DNA from: Bombyx mori | Taxonomy: Eukaryota > Arthropoda > Insecta > Lepidoptera > Bombycidae | DNA length: 64,000 nt | Direction of reading: 5' to 3' | Assembly (NCBI RefSeq): GCF_030269925.1 | Contig: NC_085120.1 | Coordinates: forward strand, 9,947,501 to 10,011,500 | Shown here: one piece after another, positions 21,440-31,512 of the stretch | Position numbering within the stretch: position 1 is the stretch's first letter | Layout: every line of letters starts with the position of its first letter | The notes under the pieces: model-generated | Databases searched by the model: none | What the model was told of the DNA's origin: nothing | The model's input: the letters and a program-made list of their open reading frames with translations, nothing else | Position numbers and translations under genes: made by a program

Positions 21440-22055
21440 GTTTTTATTTATTGCTTAGATGGGTCGACGAGCTCACAGCACAGGTGTTAAGTGGTTACCG
21501 GAGCCCATATACATCTACAACGTAAATGCGCCACCCACCTTGAGATATAAGTTCTAAGGTTATAGTTACAACGGCTTCCCACCCTTCAAACCGAAACGCA
21601 TTATTATTTTTATATTATTTTATGATTGAAGGATTACCGGTGGCCCGGAGGCCTTTCCAGTTTCACCAGGACAGGTGGGCGAGCAAAGGCTCAGCCAGGA
21701 GGGGTGGGATTTGCTAACAGCTACCCGAGCGCCTCTGAAGGAGACCTAACAGCTCAAGAGCAACTGCTTCGCGAATGAATCTACTACCGGATCGGAATCG
21801 CGACCCGCTGAGAAGATCCGGCGAGAAATTCAGCGGGCTGATGCATGGGTTAGGTTGCACGGCGAACTCTTTGTCGAGTTCGACGAGTACGGTTACCGGG
21901 GTCCCTAAGCCTGCTCCTAGTGTTAGAGCTGAAGGCGTCTAATGAAAAGTTATTGGATCTGATGGAGGAAACGCATTACTGCTTCACGGCAGAAATTGGG
22001 AGGGTGGTGGTACCTACCCGTGCGGACTCACAAGAGGTCCTACCACCAGTAAAAA
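21440..22055 (-). mobile_element. Bm1: Bm1 SINE split by an R insertion
   Basis: The left part (21440-21605) runs from the tail to GAAACGCATTA. The right part (21958-22055) resumes with GAAACGCATTACTGC and ends at ACAAGAGGTCCTACCACCAG. The repeated GAAACGCATTA is the target duplication of the inserted R unit. Confidence 0.88.
21606..21957 (-). mobile_element. R-family unit nested in Bm1
   Basis: An A/T-rich tail on the left, then GGATTACCGGTGGCCCGGAG, the GATCCGGCGAGAAATTCAGC block, and a right end GTTATTGGATCTGATGG. It is bounded by 11-bp duplications of Bm1 sequence. The copy at 36900-37265 has the same right end, so ~350 bp may be the unit length. No coding is seen. Confidence 0.8.
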
Positions 22056-22099
22056 TAAAAATGTTAATCTAATTTAATATAATAACTTTTTATTATTAT

Positions 22100-22345
22100 T
22101 ATTAATTATATCTGGGAACAAATCACACAAGGTCATCCAGTCCCAAATTAGGATTCCCTGTATTATGGGTACTAGAAACTGACACTAACATACTTATATA
22201 CGTTTTAAATAGAAACATATATAGACAATGAACACTCAGACAAAGAGCAAACAAACATGATCATCACACGAATATTAGCCCGATGTAGGGATCGAACTCA
22301 CGATCCTCGGCTTACAGTCAGGGGTGCTAATAACTGCATCACTGA
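22100..22345 (-). mobile_element. S2 tRNA-derived SINE
   Basis: On the minus strand there is a tRNA-like head with B box GAGTTCGATCCC, a middle, and a tail ACCTTGTGTGATTTGTTCCC ending in (AAT)n. It is the fullest S2 copy here; tails alone lie at 1383, 4815 and 42056. It is a SINE and not a tRNA gene, because the acceptor arm does not close. Confidence 0.7.
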
Positions 22346-22371
22346 GTCAGTATGGTTAATGTTAGTATAGT

Positions 22372-22520
22372 TAAAAAAAGTCCTTTCAAATTGAGATCGA
22401 AACGGGAGTTCATTCTACGATGGTTTCCGTACTACTAAGCCATCAAGATATTACCTTAATCGTGCCTAGACTGTGACCTATGACCGATCGTGGAGAACCT
22501 ATTTTGGTATATACCGCAAA
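22372..22520. repeat. U repeat, copy 1
   Basis: GGGAGTTCATTCTACGATGG, AAGATATTACCTTAATCGTG and CGATCGTGGAG ... TTTTGGTATATACC recur in order at 57149-57300. No known family comes to mind. The 60-codon frame at 22490-22672 starts in it and has no motif. Confidence 0.5.
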
Positions 22521-22676
22521 AAGATAACCGTTCACATGAGAATCTCTGGTTGAGGTTAGGAACAAAGAGGTTCGGGCCGAAAGTCCGGGATTATAACTTT
22601 ATTATCTTTGGTACGGAATATTTCATTGGGTATTCTATGAGCCGGCCAAACCAAGTGTATTCCACCTTATAATAAT

Positions 22677-23098
22677 ACTAGCCGCCCGGTTCGGCTCCGC
22701 TCGGGTCTTTAACAAAAATTTCAACGATATTTTGACGTTGTTTTTTTTTTTCTAAATAAAAGAAGACTTATTGCGGCATAAAATAGTTAGACTTAAGCTG
22801 TCGCGACACTTTTTGTAAATAATAATGTGTTCTACAAAGCCGTAGTACATTATTTTATTCTATCATCAATAGTTTTCGCAGCGCACGCGATATAAATAAT
22901 ATTTTACGTAATTTTTTTACACCTTGGGTTACATAATTGGAGTTTCAGTAAGGATCCTTAATTTTTTTTAAAAAAAATTATAGCCCATGTCACTCGGGAA
23001 TAGTGTAGCTTCCAAGGTGAAAGAATTTTTCAAATCGGTTCAGTAGTTTCGGAGCCAACAAACAAACAAATCTTTCCTCTTTATAATATTAGTATAAA
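22677..23098 (+). mobile_element. H2 Helitron-like element, copy 1
   Basis: Opens ACTAGCCGCCCGGTTCGGCT and ends AAATCTTTCCTCTTTATAAT plus ATTAGTATA. Near the end, ATCGGTTCAGTAGTTTCGGAG is diagnostic and is shared with 39287-39726 and 25616-25832. No coding. Confidence 0.72.
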
Positions 23099-23667
23099 CT
23101 AATGCATTCCGATGTCACAGATTTAGTTTTAAATAGGAATTATTATTTAAAAATAGTACTCTGGACATAAAATATCACCTTTCTGATAGTATTTCATCAG
23201 CTAGTAGTAAGTAGTATGTGTGGATCGGAATACGCTAATTTCTAATCCGCACAGCGCATGTCTTCGTAAAACCAAAAACCTTGATAATTTATTTTCCTAA
23301 GGTACTTAAAGCATTTGTCTCTGGATCTTTTGTGTGTGTTATTTCTCCTATTATTCTCTTTCGATCGAATCGACGTGTCTCTGTTCTTTATAGAATTCAA
23401 ATCGGCTAAACTCGATGAAAATTCCAAGAAATCTTCATATTAGTCTAGCAGTCTTATATTAGCTACCAGAGGTTTGGTAGTAATCGAATCAAAGTCAAAT
23501 CGAAGATCCAAAGCGGGCCAAGTTTGACTATTGAACTATGTAAATTTAAATCCCTTGTTGCCGACACATCACATCTGAACAAAATTCCAATGTCATTAAT
23601 CAAAATTAAAAGCAAAGAACGTAATCTCTTATTGTACACCCACGAAGCTTGCGCAAACTAATTGTCT
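23099..23667. other. No gene recognised
   Basis: AT-rich DNA with a 61-codon minus frame (23242-23427), Arg/Asn-rich and motif-free. Confidence 0.5.
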
Positions 23668-23838
23668 TTTTTTATTGCTTAGATGGGTAGACGAGCTCAC
23701 AGCCCACCTGGTCTTAAGTGGTTATTGGAGCCCAAAGACATCTACGACGTAAATGCGACACCCACTTTTAGATATAAGTTCTTAGGTCTCATAGTTACAG
23801 TGGCTACCCCACCCTTCAAACTGAATCGCATTACTGCT
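23668..23838 (-). mobile_element. Bm1: Bm1 SINE, 5'-truncated
   Basis: TTGCTTAGATGGGTAGACG to CGCATTACTGCT. Confidence 0.9.
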
Positions 23839-23841
23839 AAA

Positions 23842-23975
23842 GATTAACCTATCGATTAAGTACATGTATTTTCTACATGGATACCAAGTTTCAAATCAAT
23901 CGGATGCATGGTTCAGTAGTTATAACGGAAGATTCGTAAAAACCACTGTAGATTTATATATTATAGTATAGATAT
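23842..23975 (+). mobile_element. Helitron-like right-end fragment
   Basis: Contains TCAATCGGATGCATGGTTCAG followed by TATATTATAGTATAGAT, the general plan of the H2 right end. It is too short to assign firmly. Confidence 0.4.
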
Positions 23976-24477
23976 AGATAAGCGAGAACGAAAGGCACCC
24001 AGTTTCGAACTATAACCTCTTTTTTTTCTAAATTAGCCAACTAACTATATGAATTTCAGTTATCAACTATCTCTGTAAATGGTTAGTAAAAGTTTTTTTT
24101 ATCGAGACAGTTGAGCTAGCGACCTACCTGATGACGTGGTTATAGTGAATATCTGGAGTTGCCCATGGACCGGTTTAATGTACAGCCGAGGTTTTTCTCT
24201 CCCGTGAACCATTTCCAATCGTATTTTTGTGCTAGTCCCAACATACCCGCGGCCTTATTTTACCGTTTTTATCAGATAACGTTTGTCAGTGATGTATTGA
24301 TTTTTAGATATAACACTAATTTCACGCCCATTGATTTTTCAGGCTGTGTTTAGCCTAAGTCAATTTACATATGATAGTAAGTTAGGCGTCGAATTAAATG
24401 GGTTTTTTTTTTAATTGCCTTTTTAGATGTACGACCTACCTGTGGTCATCATTATTCGCGTATGTCAGATACTCAGA
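23976..24477. other. No gene recognised
   Basis: The 64-codon frame at 24159-24353 shows no motif. Confidence 0.5.
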
Positions 24478-24632
24478 CTCCTCCTTGTTTGAAGAGCCAT
24501 AGAACGGAATTTCCAAAGCCGGATGGTACATCACAAATACCTCTGGAAACGCACTGTGTATGAACGCAAGGGCTTTATGGTTGACATGGATGAACTCTGC
24601 TGTGGTGGCGAAGGGTGCAATTGTGATAAGGA
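24478..24632 (-). mobile_element. L LINE coding relic
   Basis: GCCGGATGGTACATCACAAA and CTCTGGAAACGCACTGTGTATG match the coding end of L at 56650-56830. The 3' tail is replaced by a Bm1 that starts at the T-run. Confidence 0.6.
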
Positions 24633-24868
24633 GATTTTTTTATAGCTTAACGAGTTCACAGCCCACCTGGCGTTAAGTGGTTACTGGAGCCCATATACAT
24701 CTACAACGTAAATGCGCCACCCACCTTGACATATAAGTTCTAAGGTCTCAGTTTAGTTACAACGGCTGCCCCACCCTTCAAACCGAAACGCTTTACTGCT
24801 TCACGGCAGAAATAGGCGGGGCGGTGGTATCTACCCGTGCGGACTCACAAGAGGTCTTACCACCAGTA
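24633..24868 (-). mobile_element. Bm1: Bm1 SINE, 5'-truncated
   Basis: TATAGCTTAACGAGTTCACAGC to GGTCTTACCACCAGTAA. A few bases near the tail are lost. Confidence 0.9.
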
Positions 24869-25236
24869 AATGGATGGAGGGATTATCTCAAAAAATTCCA
24901 TATAGTTTCCCATCAACACAACGACAGTTTCATTTTATGAGCCTTAAAGAGTATTAGCATTCATGATTATGTTTCACCTTAAATTGGTAGGGATTGGTGC
25001 AGGTTGTTACGAGATTATTTGATGCCGGTCTGTCTTGAAGCGTCAAGGCAAAAACAACATAATTAGATGTATTTTTTCAAGTATCTTGTAGTAAAAGTCT
25101 CACCATGTAACAACCGTCAACAAACTAAATTCGAAGTTGTTCTGACCTGTGGGATAAGGCTTTCCTCTCATCGAGCGAAACGACTATGCCATTGTTCAAA
25201 TTCCCAAAGGCAAGTAACAATTCTTCTACCTACTTG
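24869..25236. other. No gene recognised
   Basis: The frame at 25067-25261 runs into the Bm1 head and has no motif. Confidence 0.5.
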
Positions 25237-25512
25237 GCAGTCGTCGTGGTCTAAACGATGAGACGTCCGGTGCATTCGTGTTGAGCGATGCACCGGTGTT
25301 CGAATCTCAGGCGGGTACCAATCTTTCTAATGAAATACGTACTCAACAAATGTTCACGATTGACTTCCACGGTGAAGGAATAGCATCGTGTAATAAAAAT
25401 CAAACCTGTAAAATTATAATTTGCGTAACGTTGTAGACGTCTATGGGCTCCAGTGTCCACTTAACACCAGGTGAGCTGTGAGCTGGTCTACCCATCTAAG
25501 CAATAAAAAAAA
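25237..25512 (+). mobile_element. Bm1: Bm1 SINE with intact head and internal deletion
   Basis: Head GTCGTCGTGGTCTAAACG, B box GGTGTTCGAATCTC. Then AATTTGCGTAA is joined straight to CGTTGTAGACGTCTATGGG. About 165 bases are missing between places where the normal element has GTAA and TTAC. Both ends are kept, so this is a deletion and not a 5' truncation. Confidence 0.9.
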
Positions 25513-25615
25513 AGACATCCACGAATAAAGTGTCACATCGTGTAGTAGAAATCAAATCTGAAAATTTAATAAATTTGCGTTATTCATAGTAGTTATAAGG
25601 GGTGCCTTTATGCAT

Positions 25616-25832
25616 TACTAGCGACCCGCCCTCGCTTCGCTTCGGAAACATTAAAACACACATGAAACCAAAAAAATAAAATAAAAAATAATAAAAAAAG
25701 TAGCCTATGTTCATCAGGGACAATGTCGGCTTCTAATGGAAAAAGAATTTTTCAAATCGGTCCTGTAGTTTCGGAGCCTATTCGAAACAAACAAACAAAC
25801 AAATCTTTCCTCTTTATAATATTAGTATAGAT
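25616..25832 (+). mobile_element. H2 Helitron-like element, short copy
   Basis: Opens ACTAGCGACCCGCCCTCGCT and ends TTTATAATATTAGTATAGAT. The middle is much shorter than in the other two copies. Confidence 0.7.
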
Positions 25833-26345
25833 GAGCCCACTCAAGTATTTACTATAATTCTGCCGCGCAGTCTATGACAACTTCTTCAGCTAGGGAACGT
25901 TGTGGGGGTCGTCATAACCCCTTAAGGGAACCTCCTGCTCAGGCATGGGGGCACTAGGAAACGCAACAGTGCCTCTGACCTCACGTCTTGATGAGGACAT
26001 TAGTGTTACCGTTATTGGAGTTTATAAACACCAATCGAAATATTTTATCAACGCTTATAAAAAAATATCTGACCATAAAACTGTTTTATCTACAGTAGAT
26101 AAGGAATTAAATAAAAGCAGCACGCGAACGCCATTTGGCGGCGTTTAGTAGCGAGTTACCGTGTGACTGGTCAAAGCGGATCATTATTACCGACCCGGTG
26201 GACCTCAAAGTCAATAGCTTCGGGTGCACATTTCTGAATGTCACGAGAACTCATCCGTTCGCATTAGACAAACACACGATAGTCCATTTATAAGTGATAA
26301 TAAAACTTGGAATGTTTTGCTGGTTTGAGATTTTTTCATTCCTTT
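25833..26345. other. No gene recognised
   Basis: The 67-codon frame at 25945-26148 has no recognisable domain. Composition is less AT-rich than the flanks. Confidence 0.5.
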
Positions 26346-26400
26346 TGTAGGCAGACGAGCATAGGGCCTAGCTGGTGGTGAGTGGTATCGCTGCTCATGA
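26346..26400 (-). mobile_element. L tail fragment
   Basis: TGTAGGCAGACGAGCATAGGG and GGTGGTGAGTGG, on the minus strand, broken off after about 55 bases. Confidence 0.6.
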
Positions 26401-26401
26401 A

Positions 26402-26465
26402 CGTCTAATGAAATACGTGCTCAACAAATGTTCACGATTGACTTCCACGATGAAGGAATAACATC
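26402..26465 (+). mobile_element. Bm1: Bm1 body fragment
   Basis: TCTAATGAAATACGTGCTCA through GAAGGAATAACATCA. It is wedged between two L tails in opposite orientation. Confidence 0.75.
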
Positions 26466-26479
26466 ACTACATAGTATAA

Positions 26480-26592
26480 AAGGCAGCGGCTTGGCTCTGC
26501 CCCTGGCATTGCTGAAGTCCATGGGCGACGGTAACCACTCACCATCAGGTGGGCCGTATGCTCGTCTGCCTACAAGGGCAATAAAAAAAAAA
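26480..26592 (+). mobile_element. L LINE 3' end
   Basis: GGCAGCGGCTTGGCTCTGCC to CAAGGGCAATAAAAAAAAA. This is the cleanest L tail in the window. Confidence 0.88.
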
Positions 26593-26842
26593 ACAAATTC
26601 GCTTTCTCTGTCCCTATATCCCTATGTATGCTTAAATCTTTAAAACTACGCAACGGATTTTGATGCGTTTTTTTTTTTAATAGATAGAGTGATTGAAGAG
26701 GAAGGTTTATATGTATAATAACATCCATTAAATAGTGGAGAAATACTGTTTTTTTTGAGGTTTCTAATGAATGTGATGTCGTAAATAATCAATAAAAAAT
26801 TTCATGTTTCCGAAGCGAGGCGAGGGTGGGTCGCTAGTCGTG
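26593..26842 (-). mobile_element. Helitron-like element
   Basis: CTACGCAACGGATTTTGATGC on the left. It ends TTTCCGAAGCGAGGCGAGG and GGGTCGCTAGTCG, the inverse of an ACTAGCGACCC start, so it is a minus-strand relative of H2. Confidence 0.6.
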
Positions 26843-27112
26843 TAATAAAAATCAAACCCGCAAAATTATAAATTGCGTAATTACTGGTGGTAGGACCTCT
26901 TGGGAGTCCGCGCGGGTAGGTACCACCACTCTGCCTTTTTTTCCGCCGTGATCAGTAATGCGTTTCGGTTTGAAGGGTGGGGCAGTCGTTGTAACTATAC
27001 TTGAGACCTTAGAACTTATATCTTAAGGGGGGTGGCTAATTTACGTTGTACATGTCTATGGGCTTCACCCATCTAAGCAAGAGCTCGTCTACCCATCGAA
27101 GCAATAAAAATA
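26842..27112 (+). mobile_element. Bm1: Bm1 SINE, head missing, rearranged tail
   Basis: Starts GTGTAATAAAAATCAAACCC. Near the end CACCCATCTAAGCAAGAGC and CTACCCATCGAAGCAATAAA show a duplicated CACCCATCTAAGCA-like segment with the normal tail partly lost. Confidence 0.88.
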
Positions 27113-27116
27113 GAAA

Positions 27117-27195
27117 AAAGTCGGCAATGCCAGGGGAACAGCCGAGCCGCTGCATATCGCTGAATATCCTTCACACACCTCGTTTGAAGTAAGAT
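27117..27195 (-). mobile_element. L LINE fragment abutting Bm1
   Basis: GGCAATGCCAGGGGAACAGCC then CACCTCGTTTGAAGTAAG. The last 70 bases of the L tail are missing, replaced by the Bm1 end. Confidence 0.65.
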
Positions 27196-27343
27196 GGGAG
27201 CTTAGGAGAGAAGAAGAGAACGGGTCGTCGTACACCCTTGGGCGGCACGGGACGGGCCTCGTGGCCCCCACTACCCAGGCATGGGCTCCCTAACTTTAAT
27301 TGGGCAGGGGTAATGCATTGCTGGCACGGTTTGTACATACTTT

Positions 27344-27592
27344 ACTGGTGGCAGGACCTCTTGTGAGTCCGCACGGGTAGGTACCACCACCGTGCCTATT
27401 TCTGCCGTGAAGCAGTAATGCGTTTCGGTCTGAAAAGTGGGGACAGCCGTTGTAACTATACTTGAGACCTTAGAACTTATATCTCAAGGTGGGTGGCGCA
27501 TTTACGTCGTAGATGTCTATGGGCTCCAGTAACCACTTAGCACCAGATGGGCTGTGAGCTCGTCCACCCATCTAAACAATAAAAAAAAATGC
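27344..27592 (+). mobile_element. Bm1: Bm1 SINE, 5'-truncated
   Basis: ACTGGTGGCAGGACCTCTTG to CTAAACAATAAAAAAAAAT. Confidence 0.92.
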
Positions 27593-28246
27593 TTAGCCTG
27601 TTTAATAAATAAACAATGTAACATTGATGGACTCGATGTGACGTAAGTCAGTGGCAACCTCCTTTAGCTGCTCCTTATTTTCTCTTTCTTCCGTTTTACA
27701 ATATCGTTTCATTCTGTTTTCTTACTTTTTTCCTTGCTAACTAACAACTGACTAGGATTATATGTAAGGCAACGCCCTTAGTCTGTCTATTTAAACTTAC
27801 AAAAATCCTATAACGCCTTACTTTATTTAGAAATCTTCAAAACCTTACCCGATTGCTGCGTTCCACAGATAACGCGGGGTTCATTCAAAAGATTCGTTCA
27901 CTCCCGACGGATCTCATTCAATAGTTCATTCTGTCGAATCGAATACGTGTTTCGCAATTTTCAATAGAAGCTATTGTCGGGACTGCGAAGTGAAGTCATA
28001 CGGGATCATCCCTTTTCATATTTCGATGACGTCGTAATATTGAAAGCATTTTCGGTGCTTCCGAAAGCTTCTTGTTAATGAAAGGTCGTACTTTAATTTG
28101 TTAATGATTCTCACTTGAAATTAAGTTTAAGGAATAAGACAAAAGATGTTATTATTTTAAAGACAGTGGTAAAGATCGTTTGGAGGTTTTGACAATGATA
28201 AAACACAACAAAACATAAAAGACAATCTTCCAAATGTTTTACTGTT
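27593..28246. other. No gene recognised
   Basis: AT-rich, with no supported frame. Confidence 0.5.
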
Positions 28247-28340
28247 ATATTTTTTTATGGATTAAATCGCTCCAACTGATGTTAAGTATTGAAGCCCATA
28301 TAAATCCCAATGTGAAATCCACCACCCTGTAAAGCACCAC
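28247..28340 (-). mobile_element. Bm1 tail, heavily decayed
   Basis: CAACTGATGTTAAGTATTG and AGCCCATATAAATCCCAATG follow the Bm1 tail order. Weak. Confidence 0.4.
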
Positions 28341-28614
28341 CCAACTTCGGTTAAATAAAGTGTCATATTAATTTTAATTAAACGAAAACAATACAATATT
28401 CATTAACTTCCACCCAATAGGAGAAATGCGTTAAAACAAACCCACATAGAGCTAGCTTCAGCTTCAAGGCTTTATTAATTTATTGCGTACATTGCACACA
28501 GTCGCACAGGTTACGTCCTCACACTGTTTCTGGTGCTATATATCTGGAGACAAAAGGCCGAAATATTAAATGTATTGAAAACAAATATCCCGTGCTTTAT
28601 CAGAAATGTCTTGT

Positions 28615-28680
28615 TTTGACTTCACGACAGAAATAGGCAGAATTTTGGTATTTATCCGAGCTGGCTTACAGTGCACCCTA
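28615..28680 (-). mobile_element. Bm1 middle, decayed
   Basis: GACTTCACGACAGAAATAGGC and TTTTGGTATTTATCC, about 65 bases. Confidence 0.45.
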
Positions 28681-28689
28681 CTAGTATTA

Positions 28690-28790
28690 CGCTCCTTTTT
28701 TAAGGCCGGAGCCGAACTTATGAGGTCCTCGCGTCTAGGACGCCTGCAGGGTATGTGAGACTGGACGCGAGCATGGAATTTAGGGCCCTA
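28690..28790 (+). repeat. GC-rich fragment related to the E copy 2 core
   Basis: GAGGTCCTCGCG and GCAGGGTATGTGAGACT parallel GAGGTCCCCGCG and GGGGTATGTGAGACT at 59275-59315 in the same order and spacing. It may be the 5' region of a GC-rich LINE. Confidence 0.5.
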
Positions 28791-29300
28791 CCCATTAAAC
28801 CACTTTTTGTTTGTATATCACCGAGATATTTCAGGTGGAATTTGTCAAGGATACGTATATGGCATAGAGTATATCCGATACAAACGATTTCACCTCAAAC
28901 AAAAGCAAAATTTTCTAAAACTACCCTTCACGGTTCTGTATACAAAAAAATGGTGCGTAAAATAAACAAAATAAATTTCCTTCATTAACGTACCATTAAA
29001 ATAAATTACGTTTTTCGTTTATTGAATATCGGTATCGATGGAAAAATAATCGAATTCGGGGTCATATCGATACTCGTTGGGTCACTTTGTAAATTGAATT
29101 GCTCTATTAATAAATATATTCTGGGCTTAACCCGATATCGACGAAATAGTGATGTGATAACTGGGGACTGATCTGAAACGATTCGATTAAAATTATTTTG
29201 CTGAATACAACATACTGAGGTATATTTATCGCATTATCTGACCAGACTTTGCGACTTTCCATGTTGTTTTATATGTACTGCTGAGTGTTTAAGAGTTGTA
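28791..29300. other. No gene recognised
   Basis: The 77-codon frame at 28755-28988 begins in the GC fragment and then becomes Lys/Ile-rich with no motif. Confidence 0.5.
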
Positions 29301-29302
29301 GC

Positions 29303-29625
29303 AGGCCGCGATTTGGCTCTGCCCTTTTTTTTTGCTTAGATGGGTGGACGAGCTCACAGCCCACCTGGTGTTAAGTGATTACTGGAGCCCATAGAAATCT
29401 ACGACGTAAATGCGCCACCCACCTTAAGATGTAAGTTCTAAGGTCTCAGTATAGTTACAACGGCTGCCCCACCCTTCAAACCGAAACGCATTACTGCTTC
29501 ACTGCAGAAATAGGCGGGGTGGTGGTACCTACCCCTGCGGACTCACAAGAGGTCCTGCCACCAGTAAGCTCCAGTAAGCCTCTAGAATAGCTGAAGTTCA
29601 TGAGCGACGGTAGATCGCCTACTGA
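29303..29625 (+). mobile_element. L tail split by Bm1
   Basis: The left part GCGATTTGGCTCTGCCC (29307-29323) and the right part AATAGCTGAAGTTCATGAGC with GACGGTA (29586-29611) are adjacent in an intact L tail. Everything between them is Bm1. Confidence 0.65.
29326..29568 (-). mobile_element. Bm1: Bm1 SINE nested in an L tail
   Basis: T-run and TTGCTTAGATGGGTGGACG to AGGTCCTGCCACCAGTAA. The target duplication is not clear. Confidence 0.9.
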
Positions 29626-30189
29626 TACCACAGTCATTGGAGCAGAATTCATTATGCCCGAAGCCGTTTTCAGACCTAATTTTCCCTTAAACTACCTGGT
29701 TCTAGAATATACACTTTTACTAAGTGTTTTCTGGACACATTGACATAACCTTCAGATGAGGTTGGAAGGAATTAAGCAGTAGACTGCGCTCCTAATATAA
29801 GGTACATTCGTTCATCTTTGAAAGCAATAGAACGGTTAGCTTTGCAATGGAATAGCGTTGGGTACTGTTGTACCATTGGTTTTAGATATGATCGTCGAAG
29901 TAAGTTTGTTAAGGACGTTTGTTACTTGATCTTTGCTCTTTTTGTACTTTTCTGGCCTTAACGCCAAAGAAACTGGACTGTCTTACGGCTTCAGGGAGCT
30001 AACTTAAGCTACGCAATACATTTTTCTAACACCCACAATATCATCTTGAAACTGCACTGATACTCGACGGTGACTCGTGTGTTAACTTTTGAACTTCAGC
30101 TTACCAAGTTTGAAAAGTTGGAAACCAAGTCCCCACTTAACTATAAAAGTTGAACTTTGAAGAAACTTTGGCTAGCGCTGCTCGTTTTC
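29626..30189. other. No gene recognised
   Basis: Mixed DNA with no motif. Confidence 0.5.
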
Positions 30190-30490
30190 AGGCATAAGGT
30201 CATAGCCGCGTTTCCATTGATTTACACCCGGTCATCGTTCTCGTCGAACCCGTCACTTGCGACGAGGGGCTCGACGAGTAAATTACCCCACAGACAGAGT
30301 CCACTGAGTTTCTCGCCGGATCTTCTCAGTGGGTCGCGTTTCCGATCCGGTGGTAGATTCTGCGAAGCACGGCTCTGGCTAGGGTTCGTGTTGGCAACAA
30401 CGTCAGGTTTGAGCCCTGTGAGCTCACCTACAAGTTAGGGTGAAGCTGAAATAGCCTCTAAAGGCTATCAGCATAGGTAGGAAAAGTATA
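30190..30490 (+). repeat. R-family copy, plus strand
   Basis: CGTTCTCGTCGAACCCGTCAC, CTCGCCGGATCTTCTCAGTG, GCGAAGCACGGCTCTGGCTAG, then AAAGGCTATCAGCATAGGTAG and A's. The A-rich right end sets the family's orientation. The 93-codon frame at 30157-30438 lies within it and has no domain. Confidence 0.75.
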
Positions 30491-30908
30491 AGTAAGCCCA
30501 TCGTTCTGCTCGTGTCTTCCGCGAAGCATATAGTCTACGGCAAAGCGACTTTGACCGTCAATATAAGTATTTTAATCGCGCAATTATCTAACAGGTTCAG
30601 AGAGGCGGGTAGAGTGATGCGAAAAAAAAAATCGTGTCCATTATTTCGTACCCAGTCAACGCACTCTCAACTCTCAGATCGAAATCCAACGATTCACGGA
30701 TCGGAACAATTGAGTGAATGAACTGTCCTGACCGAGCGGGTAATTACTTTAATAAAGTAGGTAGTACGATGTCAACGACCCGGTGCTCTGTGCGAGGTTC
30801 CGTCGACCCGATACAACAATTTTCAGATTATCCATTGTGTTAGCTCCTTTTTTTACTGATATATCTAGATGGATGAGCTGACCTGTTTGATGGGATCCAA
30901 CTGTCCGC
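30491..30908. other. No gene recognised
   Basis: Less AT-rich than usual. The 69-codon frame at 30512-30721 has no motif. Confidence 0.5.
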
Positions 30909-30980
30909 CTGGTGGTAGGACCTCTTGTGAGTCCGCGCTGGTACGTACCACCGCCCTGCCGTGAAGCAGTAATGTGTTTC
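30909..30980 (+). mobile_element. Bm1: Bm1 fragment, both ends missing
   Basis: CTGGTGGTAGGACCTCTTG to CGTGAAGCAGTAATGTG, with a small deletion (CGCCCTGCCGTG). Confidence 0.8.
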
Positions 30981-30984
30981 TTAC

Positions 30985-31352
30985 TTGGCGGGTACCAATT
31001 TTTTTAATGAAATACGTACTCAACAAATGTTCACGATTGACTTCCACGGTAAAGGAATAACATCGTGTAATAAAAATGAAATCCGCAAAATTATAATTTG
31101 CGTAATTACTGGTGGTAGGACCTCTTATAAGTCCGCGCGGGTGGGTACCACCGCCCTGCCTATTTCTGCCGTGAAGCAGTAATGCGTTTCGGTTTGAAGG
31201 GCGGGGCAGCCGTTGTAACTATACTTGAGACTTTAGAGCTCATATCTCAAGGAGGGTGGCGCATTTCAGTTGTAGATGTCTATGGGCTCCAGTAACCATT
31301 TAACACCAGGTGGGCTGTAAGCTCGTCCAAACATCTAAGCAATAAAAAAAAT
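30985..31352 (+). mobile_element. Bm1: Bm1 SINE lacking most of the tRNA head
   Basis: GGCGGGTACCAATTTTTTTAATG through the full body to CTAAGCAATAAAAAAAATC. It follows another Bm1 piece in the same orientation, making a short head-to-tail pair. Confidence 0.92.
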
Positions 31353-31380
31353 CTGAAGTGATTTCTGGGTTGTATCTATA

Positions 31381-31512
31381 AAAACTGAAACCTTGAAACT
31401 CATGCGTCAAGGTGAGTGGCGGCATTTACGTTGTAGATGTCTAAGAGCTCATCTAACCACTTAACCTCACATGGGCCGTGAGCTCGTACGCCAATCTAGA
31501 TAATAAAAAAGT
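31381..31512 (+). mobile_element. Bm1: Bm1 3' part
   Basis: AAACTCATGCGTCAAGGTGAG to CAATCTAGATAATAAAAAAG. Third Bm1 in the same orientation within 600 bases. Confidence 0.8.
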
